Assembly: GCA_016125035.1 (NCBI GenBank)
Contig: WGMN01000011.1
Coordinates: 17,721 to 81,720, forward strand
Direction: 5' to 3'
Length of the DNA stretch: 64,000 bases
From: Pseudomonadota bacterium
GTDB taxonomy: Bacteria; Pseudomonadota; Alphaproteobacteria; UBA2136; UBA6156
Made by a program: the position numbers and the translations under genes. Below, piece by piece: positions 29,609 to 38,991 of the stretch. Numbering within the stretch: position 1 is the first letter of the stretch; each line of letters starts with the position of its first letter. The notes under the pieces are model-generated. The model was not told where the DNA came from, made no database searches, and saw only the letters and a program-made list of their open reading frames with translations.

Positions 29609-29881
29609 ATGAACAAGCAAGAACTCATCAGCAAGGTTGCTGATTCTGCCAAGTGCACCAAGACCGAAGCCGCCGCGGTTATCGACAGCTTCATCGACAC
29701 CATCACCAAGTCCCTGAAGAAGGGCGGCGAAGTGCGCCTGACCGGTTTCGGCACCTTCACCACCAGCAAGCGCAAGGCCACCACCGGCCGCAACCCGCGC
29801 ACTGGCCAAGCCATCAAGATCCCTGCCAGCACCCAACCCAAGTTCCGTGCCGGTAAATCCCTGCGCGACGCCGTGAACTAG
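29609..29881 (+). CDS. hupB: DNA-binding protein HU
   Basis: The 90-residue histone-like protein has every family landmark: MNKQELISKVA start, the VRLTGFGTFTTSKRKATTGRNPRTG arm region with the intercalating Pro (cited as a region), and the PKFRAGKSLRDAVN end. The ATG at 29609 gives the normal length; the frame upstream is non-coding leader. Own promoter and terminator. It closes the tig-clpP-clpX-lon-hupB order. Confidence 0.96.
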   Translation: MNKQELISKVADSAKCTKTEAAAVIDSFIDTITKSLKKGGEVRLTGFGTFTTSKRKATTGRNPRTGQAIKIPASTQPKFRAGKSLRDAVN

Positions 29882-29895
29882 TCGTTCACCGTTGT

Positions 29896-29926
29896 AAAAA
29901 AAGCCGCCCCCTTGGGCGGCTTTTTT
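29896..29926 (+). terminator. Terminator of hupB
   Basis: GCCGCCC / GGGCGGC hairpin flanked by an A-run and six T. Confidence 0.92.
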
Positions 29927-30065
29927 GGTTAAGTAAGTGCGGTTGTTGAAATGGCGAGCTTGAGATACAAGAGAAGGCCACTAGCGGTAAATCTGAAATG
30001 GAATACCTAGCCATTTGACCGGCATTCGTAATGCTGCCGCAACCTCGCCGTTGAAAGGATAAAAT

Positions 30066-30230
30066 ATGCCTGAAGAACCGGATAAAGCCGAGCTTCCCTC
30101 GCCTTCGAGAAGTCTGCTCACACCCGAGGAGGCGGCCCTCTTGCGTAGCCACCTTAAGAAACCATACAGAACCGAGCTGACCCAAGCGGAAAAAGATGCC
30201 ATCAACAAAACCTCGCCGGGCTTTGCCTAG
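30066..30230 (+). CDS. Small soluble protein of unknown function
   Basis: The protein has 54 residues and is highly charged (many Glu and Lys). A central LTPEEAALLRSHLKKPYRTEL segment is followed by a second TQAEKDAI helix start. GAAAGG lies at a suitable distance before the ATG. No signal peptide or membrane segment. I do not recognise it; codon use resembles that of its neighbours. Confidence 0.5.
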   Translation: MPEEPDKAELPSPSRSLLTPEEAALLRSHLKKPYRTELTQAEKDAINKTSPGFA

Positions 30231-30293
30231 CGGCTGCTAAACAGGCTGCAGCCGGCGACCTGATTGATGAATCTCTCACGGGCAGAAGGTCAG

Positions 30294-30315
30294 GGCAGGG
30301 GGCTTGCCCCCTGCC
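30294..30315. repeat. Perfect GC-rich hairpin
   Basis: GGCAGGGGG-CTTG-CCCCCTGCC, 60 bp after the small protein gene and without a T-run. It is probably a transcription end or pause site in the 228-bp gap 30231-30458. Confidence 0.55.
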
Positions 30316-30458
30316 GGCGCAGCCGTCATGGCGAGGAGCACGGCCCATAGCCGCCCCTCGTGGTCACGGGTGTTGCGCCGCGCAGACGTGGCCATCCATG
30401 CGGCATTCATCGCGGGCATTTCTCATTTTTTATCCTCCGGTTCTGTTATTCTTCCTTC

Positions 30459-30866
30459 ATGACCTCCCTCTACCTCGGCGGCGCCTTCGCCCAGTACAAC
30501 CCGCAAGAAGTCACCACCCGCCAGGCGGAGGTGGAAGCGCTGCTGCACCCCTCCATCACCGTGCACAAACCCAAGCACCAGGGCTCCTACCCCAAAAATC
30601 TCACCAACGTGGAAGCCACGCTCACCCAGCGCGACATGCTGATGGTCCGCGCGGCCGACCTCCTCATCCTGGATTGCCTCGGCGCCGATAAAATTAGCCG
30701 CGGCAGCGTGCTGGAAATGGGCTGGGCCAGTGCCATGGGCAAACCATTCATTCTGATTGCGGAGGAAGGCAACCCGCACATCTTCAACATGTCGCAAAGC
30801 CTCACCCGCTTCATCGTGCCTTCGCGCAAACACGCGGCGGATATCGCCAACTCCCTGCTCACCTAA
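30459..30866 (+). CDS. Nucleoside 2-deoxyribosyltransferase-like protein
   Basis: The protein has 135 residues from the ATG at 30459. It has the Rossmann-like layout of the family: LYLGGAFAQYNP start, a central AADLLILDCLGADKISRGSVLEMGWASAMGKPFILI region, and a short C-terminal helix. The Asp and Glu (DCLG, SVLEMGWA) match the nucleoside-binding and nucleophile positions of the family, which cleaves or exchanges deoxyribose on bases. Substrate is unknown, and a toxin/immunity or signalling role is possible for distant members. The last four bases overlap the convergent aldehyde dehydrogenase. Confidence 0.7.
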   Translation: MTSLYLGGAFAQYNPQEVTTRQAEVEALLHPSITVHKPKHQGSYPKNLTNVEATLTQRDMLMVRAADLLILDCLGADKISRGSVLEMGWASAMGKPFILIAEEGNPHIFNMSQSLTRFIVPSRKHAADIANSLLT

Positions 30867-32293
30867 CGGTAAGCAATCGCCTTCACCTCCAAATAGTCCT
30901 CAAAGCCGAACACCCCGCGCTCGCGCCCGTTGCCGCTCATCTTGTAGCCGCCAAACGGCAGCTCCGGCCCCAGCAAACTGCCGTTCACACCAATGCTGCC
31001 CGCCCTGATCCTCTTCGCCACCGCCAACGCCTGCGCCGCATCCCCACCCTGCACATACCCCGCCAGGCCATAATCAGTGTCGTTGCCGATCTCAATCGCC
31101 TCCTCCACCGTGTCATAGCCGATCACGCACAACACCGGGCCGAAGATCTCCTCCCGCGCAATCACCATGTCGTTCCTCACACCGGCAAACACCGTCGGCT
31201 TCACAAAATACCCGCGCGTCAAACCACCCGGCCGCCCCAACCCGCCGCACAACAACGTGGCACCCTCATCCAACCCTTTCTGGATATACCCCTGCACGCG
31301 CTCAAACTGCGCCTTCCCCGCCAGCGGCCCCATCTGCGTGGCTTCATCTGCCGGGTCACCCACCACAATCGCCTCCATCTGCGCCTTCATCGCCGCACAG
31401 AAATCATCCATCAGCTTATGCGGCACCAGCACCCGCGTCGGCGCATTGCAGTTCTGCCCGCAGTTGCGCGCGATGTAATTCACGCTCACCGCCGCCGCCT
31501 TGGCCACGTCCACGTCGTCCAAAATAATGTTCGGGCTCTTGCCACCCAGCTCCTGCGTCACGCGCTTCACGGTGGCGGCGGCACGCTCCGCCACATCTTT
31601 CCCCGCGCGCGTGCTGCCGGTGATGCTCGCCATATCAAACGCCGCATGCGCACTCATCGCCGCGCCCACCTCGGGGCCGGTGCCGTTCACCAGGTTAAAC
31701 ACGCCCTTAGGCACACCTGCCTCATGCAACACCTCGGCCAGGATCAACGCATTGAAAGGCGCCACCTCGGTGGGCTTCAACACCATCGTGCACCCCGCCG
31801 CCAACGCCGGGCCCACCTTCAGGGCGATCTGGCTCACCGGCCAGTTCCACGGCGTCACCATCGCCACCACGCCCACCGGCTCACGCCTCACCATGCCGTT
31901 AGCCACGGGCACCTCAAACTCATAGTCCTTCAAAATCCTCACCACCTCGCGCAAATGGTTCACCCACGCTTGAGCCTGCTGCTCCCTCGCCAATTTTATC
32001 GGTGCCCCCATCTCCGCGCACACCACCTGCGCCATCTCCTCATGCCGGGTCTCGTAAACCTTCAAGATCTTCTCCAGCAATTCCACCCGCGCCCCCACCT
32101 CCCACTGGCTGTACTCCGCAAACGCCGCTTTCGCCGCCTGCGCCGCCATATCCACATCCGCAGCATTGCCCAAGGCAATCTCGCCAATCACCTCCTCCGT
32201 CGCCGGATTAACAACCTTCTGCACCCCCGTGCCCTTGGGCTTCACCCACTTGCCATCAATATAAAATTCCCCTGCACGCGCACTCATTTTCAT
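30863..32293 (-). CDS. NAD(P)-dependent aldehyde dehydrogenase
   Basis: The protein has 476 residues. It has the Rossmann NAD-binding domain with TPWNWPVSQIALKVGPALAAG, GSTRAGKDV and the catalytic Glu in VTQELGGKSPNI. The nucleophile Cys lies in the NCGQNCNAPTRV segment (about 280-283), and EEIFGPVL and PFGGYKMSGNGRERG follow. It oxidises an aldehyde to its acid; the closest character is the betaine/aliphatic aldehyde type, but the substrate cannot be fixed. An alternative start two codons in is possible. It stands alone and is not linked to a pathway here. Confidence 0.9.
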   Translation of the reverse strand: MKMSARAGEFYIDGKWVKPKGTGVQKVVNPATEEVIGEIALGNAADVDMAAQAAKAAFAEYSQWEVGARVELLEKILKVYETRHEEMAQVVCAEMGAPIKLAREQQAQAWVNHLREVVRILKDYEFEVPVANGMVRREPVGVVAMVTPWNWPVSQIALKVGPALAAGCTMVLKPTEVAPFNALILAEVLHEAGVPKGVFNLVNGTGPEVGAAMSAHAAFDMASITGSTRAGKDVAERAAATVKRVTQELGGKSPNIILDDVDVAKAAAVSVNYIARNCGQNCNAPTRVLVPHKLMDDFCAAMKAQMEAIVVGDPADEATQMGPLAGKAQFERVQGYIQKGLDEGATLLCGGLGRPGGLTRGYFVKPTVFAGVRNDMVIAREEIFGPVLCVIGYDTVEEAIEIGNDTDYGLAGYVQGGDAAQALAVAKRIRAGSIGVNGSLLGPELPFGGYKMSGNGRERGVFGFEDYLEVKAIAYR

Positions 32294-32402
32294 AACCGTT
32301 CTCCTCTTGCCGAGACTCTACACCCAAAACCCACCCCGCCCACCTCAAAAAACCGTCAAAGCTTGCCAACAGGCTCCGTTTCAGGCACAACCGCGCCTGC
32401 CC

Positions 32403-32478
<76 letters not shown>

Positions 32479-32481
32479 TTT

Positions 32482-33432
32482 TTAGGCCGCCCCGCGCCAA
32501 AACTCCCAAATCCGCTCGCGCTGCAACCTCACATACTCGCGCCCCACCTCAAAGTTGTGCTGCATGGCGGCCTGCGTGCCCACCACCGGCGGGTAAAGCT
32601 TGCGGTGCGGCGTTATCAGCAGAACAGCCCCGTCTTTTTCTCCCTGCGCCAACTTCCTCGCCAGGCGCTTCAAAATACCGCCTTTGCGCGCAAAGCTCAC
32701 ATACTGCCGTGGCGGCAGGTTGCCCTTAAACCCGCATTTGGCCAGTGCATACCAAAGCCAACCCAATGCCGCCATCACCACCCCCATCACAGGGGAGGTC
32801 AAGCTCCCGGTCAAAATCACAATATTGCGGTTTTGTTCGGTGCCGGGCAGGGGCCACAGGGCGGGCAGCATGGCATCCCCGTCCACATAAGCGTGTCCTC
32901 CCACCTTTAATGCCCGGTCGTAAAAAATCGGCAACGCCTTGGCGGCTTTCACCATGGTGTAGATATCATGCTTGCGCCAATCGCGGTAAAGGTGCCCACC
33001 CAGCACCTGCCCGTCGCAGCCGTCCAGGTTGGCAAAAACCTCCACCTCGCCGCTGTCGCAGTTCACCATGGGAAAGAAGAACTTCACCGGTGAGGCCTTA
33101 ATGGCCTCCACATCATAGGGGTTCTGCTTCTTAAACACCCCGTCCACCAGCACATCAATGTCGTAAACCGGCTTGGCCCCAAACAGCGAACCTATGCCTT
33201 TAAAGTTTAAAAACGGCGCCGCGGGTATGTCCTGCGTCCAAATTCTCACTCCCGGGTGGTTCTCCCGGTGCGAGAGGTAGTAAAAAAGGCCCCCCACACT
33301 GGCCGAAGAGGCAAAAATAGACCGCACCTGGCCAAACTCCTCCGGCCACAGTTCCAGCATCTCGGTCAAAACCCCGGCAATAAAGGCCCCCTGCAACCCT
33401 CCGCCGCCGCAAATCAGTGATACATCCTTCAT
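32482..33432 (-). CDS. Patatin-like phospholipase with atypical motifs
   Basis: The protein has 316 residues from the ATG at 33432. The oxyanion-hole loop GGGGLQGAF (9-17) replaces the usual basic residue after GGG with Gln. The nucleophile elbow is SASVG (43-47, Ser45) instead of GxSxG, and the dyad Asp lies in VDGD rather than DGG/A. The overall order still matches the YjjU/RssA patatin branch, which hydrolyses acyl ester bonds. Altered motifs leave open whether it is active. A possible membrane-dipping helix lies near 235-250. It is convergent with tRNA-Val. Confidence 0.75.
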   Translation of the reverse strand: MKDVSLICGGGGLQGAFIAGVLTEMLELWPEEFGQVRSIFASSASVGGLFYYLSHRENHPGVRIWTQDIPAAPFLNFKGIGSLFGAKPVYDIDVLVDGVFKKQNPYDVEAIKASPVKFFFPMVNCDSGEVEVFANLDGCDGQVLGGHLYRDWRKHDIYTMVKAAKALPIFYDRALKVGGHAYVDGDAMLPALWPLPGTEQNRNIVILTGSLTSPVMGVVMAALGWLWYALAKCGFKGNLPPRQYVSFARKGGILKRLARKLAQGEKDGAVLLITPHRKLYPPVVGTQAAMQHNFEVGREYVRLQRERIWEFWRGAA

Positions 33433-33562
33433 AGCGGCTACTTTAAGGCGGGCCTGGCCGCCCGGTAAATGGGCGAGGCAGCTCCGGGCAGATGATTTCT
33501 GCCCGCCCAAATGCCTTGACCCCCCTCCAAATCCTGCTATAACCACCCCCGCTGGCCAAAAC

Positions 33563-33639
33563 GGAGGCGTAGCTCAGTTGGTTAGAGTATCGGCTTGTCA
33601 CGCCGAGGGTCGCGGGTTCGAGTCCCGTCGCTTCCGCCA
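33563..33639 (+). tRNA. tRNA-Asp (anticodon GTC)
   Basis: Acceptor GGAGGCG/CGCTTCC with one G-T pair, anticodon loop CTTGTCACG (GTC), T-arm GCGGG-TTCGAGT-CCCGT, discriminator G33636 and encoded CCA 33637-33639. Confidence 0.95.
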
Positions 33640-33641
33640 GT

Positions 33642-33656
33642 TCTCCCGTAGGGAGA
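33642..33656. repeat. Short hairpin after tRNA-Asp
   Basis: TCTCCC-GTA-GGGAGA, identical to 60858-60872 and nearly identical to the hairpin after tRNA-His (18871-18885). Confidence 0.55.
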
Positions 33657-33775
33657 CGACTACAAGCCCCCGCGTGCCCGTCAGGGCCAAAGCGGAAAGG
33701 CGGGCGCGCCAGCGCCAAGCCGTCCATCCCCCACTTTCTCTCCCCACCTCCGCCCTCATGCGCTAAACTCACCCC

Positions 33776-34711
33776 ATGATGAACTTCGGCGTCTCAGGCT
33801 TCCCGCTGGCCTTCACCACCTCCGCCCAGCGTAAAAAGCGCGAGAATATCTTCCCCTGGCTGCACGCCCAGGGCCTCAACGCGCTGGAACTGCAGATGAC
33901 CTACGGCCCCCGCACCAGTGAAGAAAATTGCCTTCTTTACAATCAATTATCGCAAGAATTCGGCATCAAACTCTCCGCTCACGCCTCCTACTTCATCGTG
34001 CTCACCAGTGCCGAGGCTGAAAAGATCGAGCGCTCGATAGAAACCCTCAAACGCACCTATGAACTGGCCGAGATCCTGGGCGCAGACGCCATCGTCCTGC
34101 ACCCCGGCCCGCTCTACGGCCAGCCCGCCGCCGATGCGCATGAGCGCTTTCTGGCCAACTGCGCCAAATTCCTTTCCTCCTACGGCCCCACGCCGGTGGG
34201 CCTGTTCGTGGAAACCGCGGGCAAACACGGCCAACTCGGCACGGTGGATGAGATCCTTTCGCTTTCCGCGCAGCTCCCCGGCGTCCACCCCTGCATCGAT
34301 TTCGGCCACGTCCACGCCCACACCGGCGGCACGCTGGAAGACCCGGCCAACGTGGGTTCCCTGGTGCAAAAGCTCACCACGTTCGTCACGCAAAGCCCCA
34401 CGCGCCGCATCCATTTCCATTACACCCCCATCGACTACGGCCCGCGCGGAGAGATCCGCCACCGCGCGGTGGGCGATGCCTACCCCGTGTCCGCCCAACC
34501 CACGCTGTTTGCCGAGTCCCGCCCGCGCTACCAATCGAGCGACGGCCTCTACCACCCGCTGCCCGCCAACGTCGCACCCTTCCTGCACCAAATTCCCGTG
34601 CCCGCCACGCTTATTTCGGAGACCTATAACAGCCAGGAACAAGGCGCCGCCGCCATCCAGCAAGCCTACCTGGCGGCGGGGGCTCCCTCCGCCCGGCGCG
34701 TGCCGGCCTAA
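33776..34711 (+). CDS. Endonuclease IV-like TIM-barrel protein
   Basis: This 311-residue TIM barrel has the xylose isomerase-like/AP endonuclease fold. Metal-ligand positions typical of endonuclease IV are recognisable: SAHASYFI (His), VLHPGPLYG (His), FVETAGK (Glu), CIDFGHVHAHTGG (Asp, His) and HFHYTP. Endonuclease IV cuts abasic sites in DNA using three zinc ions. The start (MNFGVSGFPLAF) and C-terminal part differ from classical Nfo, so a sugar-isomerase-like relative remains possible. Two adjacent ATG codons (33776, 33779) could serve as start. Confidence 0.72.
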   Translation: MMNFGVSGFPLAFTTSAQRKKRENIFPWLHAQGLNALELQMTYGPRTSEENCLLYNQLSQEFGIKLSAHASYFIVLTSAEAEKIERSIETLKRTYELAEILGADAIVLHPGPLYGQPAADAHERFLANCAKFLSSYGPTPVGLFVETAGKHGQLGTVDEILSLSAQLPGVHPCIDFGHVHAHTGGTLEDPANVGSLVQKLTTFVTQSPTRRIHFHYTPIDYGPRGEIRHRAVGDAYPVSAQPTLFAESRPRYQSSDGLYHPLPANVAPFLHQIPVPATLISETYNSQEQGAAAIQQAYLAAGAPSARRVPA

Positions 34712-34893
34712 CACGCATCAAGTCGCCGTGGGCCGCCAAGTGCATCCACTTTCTTAAAATATCCCAATAAAATCAAAGATAAAATCCAAAAAAACCCACC
34801 CCGCGCAAATCTGGGACTTTTTCGTCCCACCCCCTCGCTCAAACCTCCCCAGCCGCCTCCAAAAAACCCCGGAATTCCGGTACCTTGGGCGCT

Positions 34894-36588
34894 ATGGACA
34901 TTGTTGACCTCATGATCGCCGACCACGTCATTTCGGTCACCGACCTGCATAACCTGCCGGTCACCGTCCAGAAAGACCCCGATGCCCTCATCGAAGCCCT
35001 TGGAAAAGCAGGGAAGTTGTCCTCAACCCAGCAGGCGCGCTACAAGGCCGTGGCGTATGACTTCCCGGTCAAGAATGACGAGGAAATGGCCAAGGTCACT
35101 CCCCACCAGGTGGAGGGGATCGACAGGGATTTCCTGCAATTCTACACCACCTGCCCCATCGAGCTCGGCCGCAACGAGGTCACCTGGGCCTCTGCCGATC
35201 TCCCCAACAAACGCCTGCACTCAGAAATTATCCTGCGCAACCGCAAATCCAGCCATCAGTTCGTCTGGGCCAGCGCCAAAAGCATCGAAAATGCCATCGA
35301 GCGCATGAACAAGCGGGAAGGGCACTCGCTCAAATTCCTGGTGGAAAACGCCTACGCCCAACTCAACGCCGGCAACGACGACGCCATCATCAACCTGGTG
35401 GAAGAGATCATCCGCACCGCCTACAAAAACGGCGCCTCCGACCTGCACATCGAGATTCTGAACAGAAAACCAACGGTCATGGCGCGCATCGATAACGAGC
35501 TGGAAGAGCTGGTGGCCCTGCCGATGGAGGTGTACGACCGCGTGGTGGGCCGCCTACGCCACCTCGCCGGCGTCTCGGCGGAGAACTTCAAAAAGCCGCT
35601 CTATGGCCGGATGACCTTCGACCTCACCAACCGCCAAAGCGTGGATATCCGCTACACCACCCAGCCCATCACGCTGGAGAACACCGCCAAAATCGCCATG
35701 CGCTTCCTGCGCCCGTTCGAGGGCCAGATGGAAAGCTTCGGCTACTCCGACGAAACCATTGATAAAATCGACCACCTGATGCGCTTCGAAGAAGGCGTCA
35801 TCATCTTCGCCGGTCCCACCGGGCAAGGTAAGTCCACCGCCTGCCGCCTGATGATCAAACGCGGCCAGCGCCCGGGCCAGAACGTCATTAGCTATGAAAA
35901 GCAAATCGAAGAACGCATGGCCAACGTCATCCAAACGGAAGAAGACCTCGCCGCCGGCGTCAACCTGGAAACCTTCCTCTACGCCGCCCTGGGCCTCGAC
36001 CCAGACGTGCTCTACATCGGGGAAGTGCGCTCACCTGAAGACACCCGCCGCGTCATCGACGCCGGTAACCTCGGCCACCTGGTCATCACCACCATGCACG
36101 CCAATGATAGCTTCATGACGCTCGACCGGCTCCTGCAACGCGGCGTGCCGCCCGAGCTTATCTTCTCCAACGTGCGCGGCGTCATCGCCCAGCGCCTGGT
36201 GCGGCGCCTGTGCCCCAAGTGCCGCGTGCCTTATGAGCTCGACCAGCAAACCGCCGATAACATGAACACCATCCGCGATCTCGGCTTCAAGCGCGGCGAT
36301 GCCATCTACCGCCCCAACCGCAACGGCTGCGAGCTTTGCCACTACCGCGGTTATTCCGGGCGTATCGCCATGGAAGAAGTGCTGGAGCTATGGCGGCGCG
36401 AGATCACCCGCAACGTCTGGGCGGGCAACCGCCTGCGCCCAGATTGGATCGACGTGGTGCGCGAGCAGGCGGCCGCCACCGGCATGAGCGATATGCTCAA
36501 ACAGGGCCTGCGCCACGTCAAGGCGGGCATAACCTCACTCGATGAATTGGAGCGCTTCTTCAGTGCCGATCTTGAAACCCTCCGCTAG
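34894..36588 (+). CDS. GspE/PilB-family assembly ATPase
   Basis: The protein has 564 residues from the ATG at 34894. An N-terminal MshEN/GspE-N-like region (about 1-130) is followed by the hexameric motor. Walker A is GPTGQGKST (about 310), an Asp-box region follows, and Walker B is DPDVLYIGEVRSPED. The His box is LVITTMHANDS. A zinc site has LCPKCR plus CELCHYRGYSG, as in type II secretion and type IV pilus extension ATPases. It powers pseudopilus or pilus assembly at the inner membrane. It leads an operon of nine close or overlapping genes, and the next start lies 47 bp inside its 3' end. No secretin gene is in the operon. Confidence 0.9.
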   Translation: MDIVDLMIADHVISVTDLHNLPVTVQKDPDALIEALGKAGKLSSTQQARYKAVAYDFPVKNDEEMAKVTPHQVEGIDRDFLQFYTTCPIELGRNEVTWASADLPNKRLHSEIILRNRKSSHQFVWASAKSIENAIERMNKREGHSLKFLVENAYAQLNAGNDDAIINLVEEIIRTAYKNGASDLHIEILNRKPTVMARIDNELEELVALPMEVYDRVVGRLRHLAGVSAENFKKPLYGRMTFDLTNRQSVDIRYTTQPITLENTAKIAMRFLRPFEGQMESFGYSDETIDKIDHLMRFEEGVIIFAGPTGQGKSTACRLMIKRGQRPGQNVISYEKQIEERMANVIQTEEDLAAGVNLETFLYAALGLDPDVLYIGEVRSPEDTRRVIDAGNLGHLVITTMHANDSFMTLDRLLQRGVPPELIFSNVRGVIAQRLVRRLCPKCRVPYELDQQTADNMNTIRDLGFKRGDAIYRPNRNGCELCHYRGYSGRIAMEEVLELWRREITRNVWAGNRLRPDWIDVVREQAAATGMSDMLKQGLRHVKAGITSLDELERFFSADLETLR

Positions 36589-37672
36589 CGCCCTCGCCCC
36601 CGGCCGCGCCGCCACGCTCACCGCCAGCGGCATGAGCCCGCGCGACCGCGAGCGCTTCTTCTTCTTCATGGCGATGATGATGAAAACGGGCCAAACCACC
36701 GCCGACGCCCTGCGCGCCGTGGCCAAGGCCTTCCGCACAGAAAAGAACGAGGCGGTGGCCACCGCCATCGGCGGCCTGGCCGCCAAGGTCTCGCAGGGTA
36801 AGTCGCTCAGCGCCGCCATGCTCACCGAGCGCTCGATGTTCTCCGACCTCCACCGCGCCGCTATTTTGGCGGGCGAGGCTTCCAACAACATGCAAAAATC
36901 GTTCGAGATCCTGCGCATCCTGGAAGATAAAAAGATCAACTCCGCCCGCGCCGGCATGGCCGAGCTTCTCACCCCCGCGCTCATGCTGGTGCTGTCGCTG
37001 GCCAGCATCATGAACACCGGCACCAACACCCTGCCGGTGATGATGAAGGTGCACGAGGCCCAGGGCAAACCACCGGGCGTGCTGCCCATGGCCATCATGG
37101 GCTTTACCGGCTTCATCGCCAATTACTGGGTGTTCATCGTGGCGCTGCTGGTGTGCATCGCCATCGTGTTCTGGTCGCTTAATTCCAACCCGGCCGGGCG
37201 CACCACGCTGCACGCGCTGCAACTGCGCGTGCCCATCTATGGGCGCTTCCTGCTCTACCGCACCTACACGCAAATGCTGCTCTACTTCCCCTACCTCATC
37301 GCCAGCGGGGTCAAGCCCAAGCAACTCATTCCCATCATGGAATCCCTGGCCACCAACATCGTCATCAAAAAGCGCATCGACCAATTCAACCACGTCATCA
37401 CCACCGGCGGCTCGCTCTCGCAGGCCATGTCGCGCTCCGGCTTCCCCGAGCTCATCGTCACCCCGGTCTCTGTGGCCGAGAACTACGCCCCCTCATCCGG
37501 CAGTGTTAACGATGTGCTCATCGAGGGCATGCAACACGCCCACGCCATCTTGGAACGCATGCTTAATGATACCCACGCGCGCTTCATCGGCGTCTTCGGC
37601 GCCATCCTGTGGCTGCTGGGCGGCGCGGTGATGATGCTCGACATGCTTTCAATCGTGCTCTCGCAGGCGTAA
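36542..37672 (+). CDS. GspF/PilC-like inner-membrane platform protein
   Basis: The protein has 376 residues. It has the GspF architecture: two repeats of a small helical cytoplasmic domain (first around 30-130, second around 230-335), each followed by membrane helices (about 145-165, 185-215 and a C-terminal one near 350-372). RERFFFFMAMMMKTGQTTADAL corresponds to the FTRQLATLLxAGLPL region. It couples the ATPase to the pilus base. The start at 36542 overlaps the ATPase by 47 bp; GTG at 36563 or ATG at 36632 are alternatives. Confidence 0.85.
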   Translation: MNWSASSVPILKPSASALAPGRAATLTASGMSPRDRERFFFFMAMMMKTGQTTADALRAVAKAFRTEKNEAVATAIGGLAAKVSQGKSLSAAMLTERSMFSDLHRAAILAGEASNNMQKSFEILRILEDKKINSARAGMAELLTPALMLVLSLASIMNTGTNTLPVMMKVHEAQGKPPGVLPMAIMGFTGFIANYWVFIVALLVCIAIVFWSLNSNPAGRTTLHALQLRVPIYGRFLLYRTYTQMLLYFPYLIASGVKPKQLIPIMESLATNIVIKKRIDQFNHVITTGGSLSQAMSRSGFPELIVTPVSVAENYAPSSGSVNDVLIEGMQHAHAILERMLNDTHARFIGVFGAILWLLGGAVMMLDMLSIVLSQA

Positions 37673-37677
37673 ACCCC

Positions 37678-38991
37678 ATGGCCATGCAACTTCCCCCGCT
37701 TCCCCCCGCCGTGCAGAACATGCTCGACGAATACCTCCCCATCCTGCGCCAACGCTGGGCCGAGGCGCAAACACACCTGGGCCCGGTGGCGCAGCAGGCG
37801 GTGTCCCTGGCGCAAAAGTTCTGGGGCCAACTGGCCGAGGCCGGCACCGGCGCCAGCGTCGGCGCCACCTTCCGCCACTTGTGCGTGGTGGGGCTCAACC
37901 GGTCCGAGCTTCTGCTGGCGGGCGAGTCCCAATCTGTGTTCGCCGACAACTGGCAAGACCTGGCCGACGATAACCTGCGCCGCCACATGGCCCTCATGTT
38001 CTTCGCGCCGCGCGGGCTCGATGGCACACCGGTCAACCCCTACCTGTTCCTGGCGGGCGAGAACCCAGACGCCGCTGCCGCCCAGGGCGAAGAAGGCAAC
38101 GCGGTATTCCTTGCCGAGCAAAGCATCGGCAACACTTCGCTGATAGACCTGTGCCGCATCTCCGCCGGCGGTCCCAACACCGTCAACATCATCGTCGCGG
38201 CCGATGTCCTGTTCCACTGGGACATCAAGGATAACTACATCCTGCCCACCTCTCCCACCACCTGGGTGAGAGACGTGCAAGCGGTCATCAAAAGCTACCC
38301 GCGCACCACCGTCGCGCACATCTACACCCAGTGGGAGGCCGACCTCCTCACCCCGTCCGACCGCCTCAAAATCCACCGCCTGCGCGATATCCCGCTCGAC
38401 CCGCCAACCTGGCTCAACCAGCCCACCGTGCAGCAAAAGTACGGCACCTATGTTCTCACCTTCGCCTTGCTGGTGGCGGGGCTCACCTACGCCGGGTTGT
38501 GGCTCAAGCAACGCGCGCTGGATGCCCTGCTCGACGATTACCACGTGGTCGAGCAGCAAATCCCCCGCGGCGGCCAATATGCCGATATCGCCAAGGCCAT
38601 CTCCGAGCAGGAGAAGATGTTCGCCAAGCGTGATCTCTTCGCCGTGATGGTCAAGGATGGCGGGCGCGCCATCGCCAACTCCGGCATGAAGGTCGATAAC
38701 TTCGAGGTCCGCGTGGCCGAGCCCTCCGACCCGCCCAAGCAATACGTCTTCACCATCGAGGCCGAGAAGAACGCTTACGAGGGCTGGCTGCAGGAAGAGC
38801 CCATCGCCCGCGCGGTGCTGATGAACAGCGCGCTGCTCGACGCCATGCGCAAACCGCCCACCACCACCGGCTTCAAGCTGGAAGGAATCACCGACGTCGC
38901 CACGCTGGCGCGTGCCTACGCCAAGGTGGCGCCCAAACCGAATGTAGAGGTTACGTCCTCCACGCAACCGGGCAGGGGGGCCGGCAAATGA
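37678..38991 (+). CDS. Single-span assembly protein, PilN/GspL-like by position
   Basis: The protein has 437 residues. The soluble N-terminal half (about 1-255) is cytoplasmic-like. One membrane helix follows (VLTFALLVAGLTYAGLWL, about 262-279), then a coiled-coil stretch and a periplasmic alpha/beta domain (about 310-410). This topology is that of GspL or fused PilM-PilN, which bind the ATPase on the cytoplasmic side. I see no clear actin-like ATPase motifs, so the assignment rests on topology and order. The start is five bases after the platform gene. Its end overlaps the next gene by ATGA. Confidence 0.6.
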   Translation: MAMQLPPLPPAVQNMLDEYLPILRQRWAEAQTHLGPVAQQAVSLAQKFWGQLAEAGTGASVGATFRHLCVVGLNRSELLLAGESQSVFADNWQDLADDNLRRHMALMFFAPRGLDGTPVNPYLFLAGENPDAAAAQGEEGNAVFLAEQSIGNTSLIDLCRISAGGPNTVNIIVAADVLFHWDIKDNYILPTSPTTWVRDVQAVIKSYPRTTVAHIYTQWEADLLTPSDRLKIHRLRDIPLDPPTWLNQPTVQQKYGTYVLTFALLVAGLTYAGLWLKQRALDALLDDYHVVEQQIPRGGQYADIAKAISEQEKMFAKRDLFAVMVKDGGRAIANSGMKVDNFEVRVAEPSDPPKQYVFTIEAEKNAYEGWLQEEPIARAVLMNSALLDAMRKPPTTTGFKLEGITDVATLARAYAKVAPKPNVEVTSSTQPGRGAGK

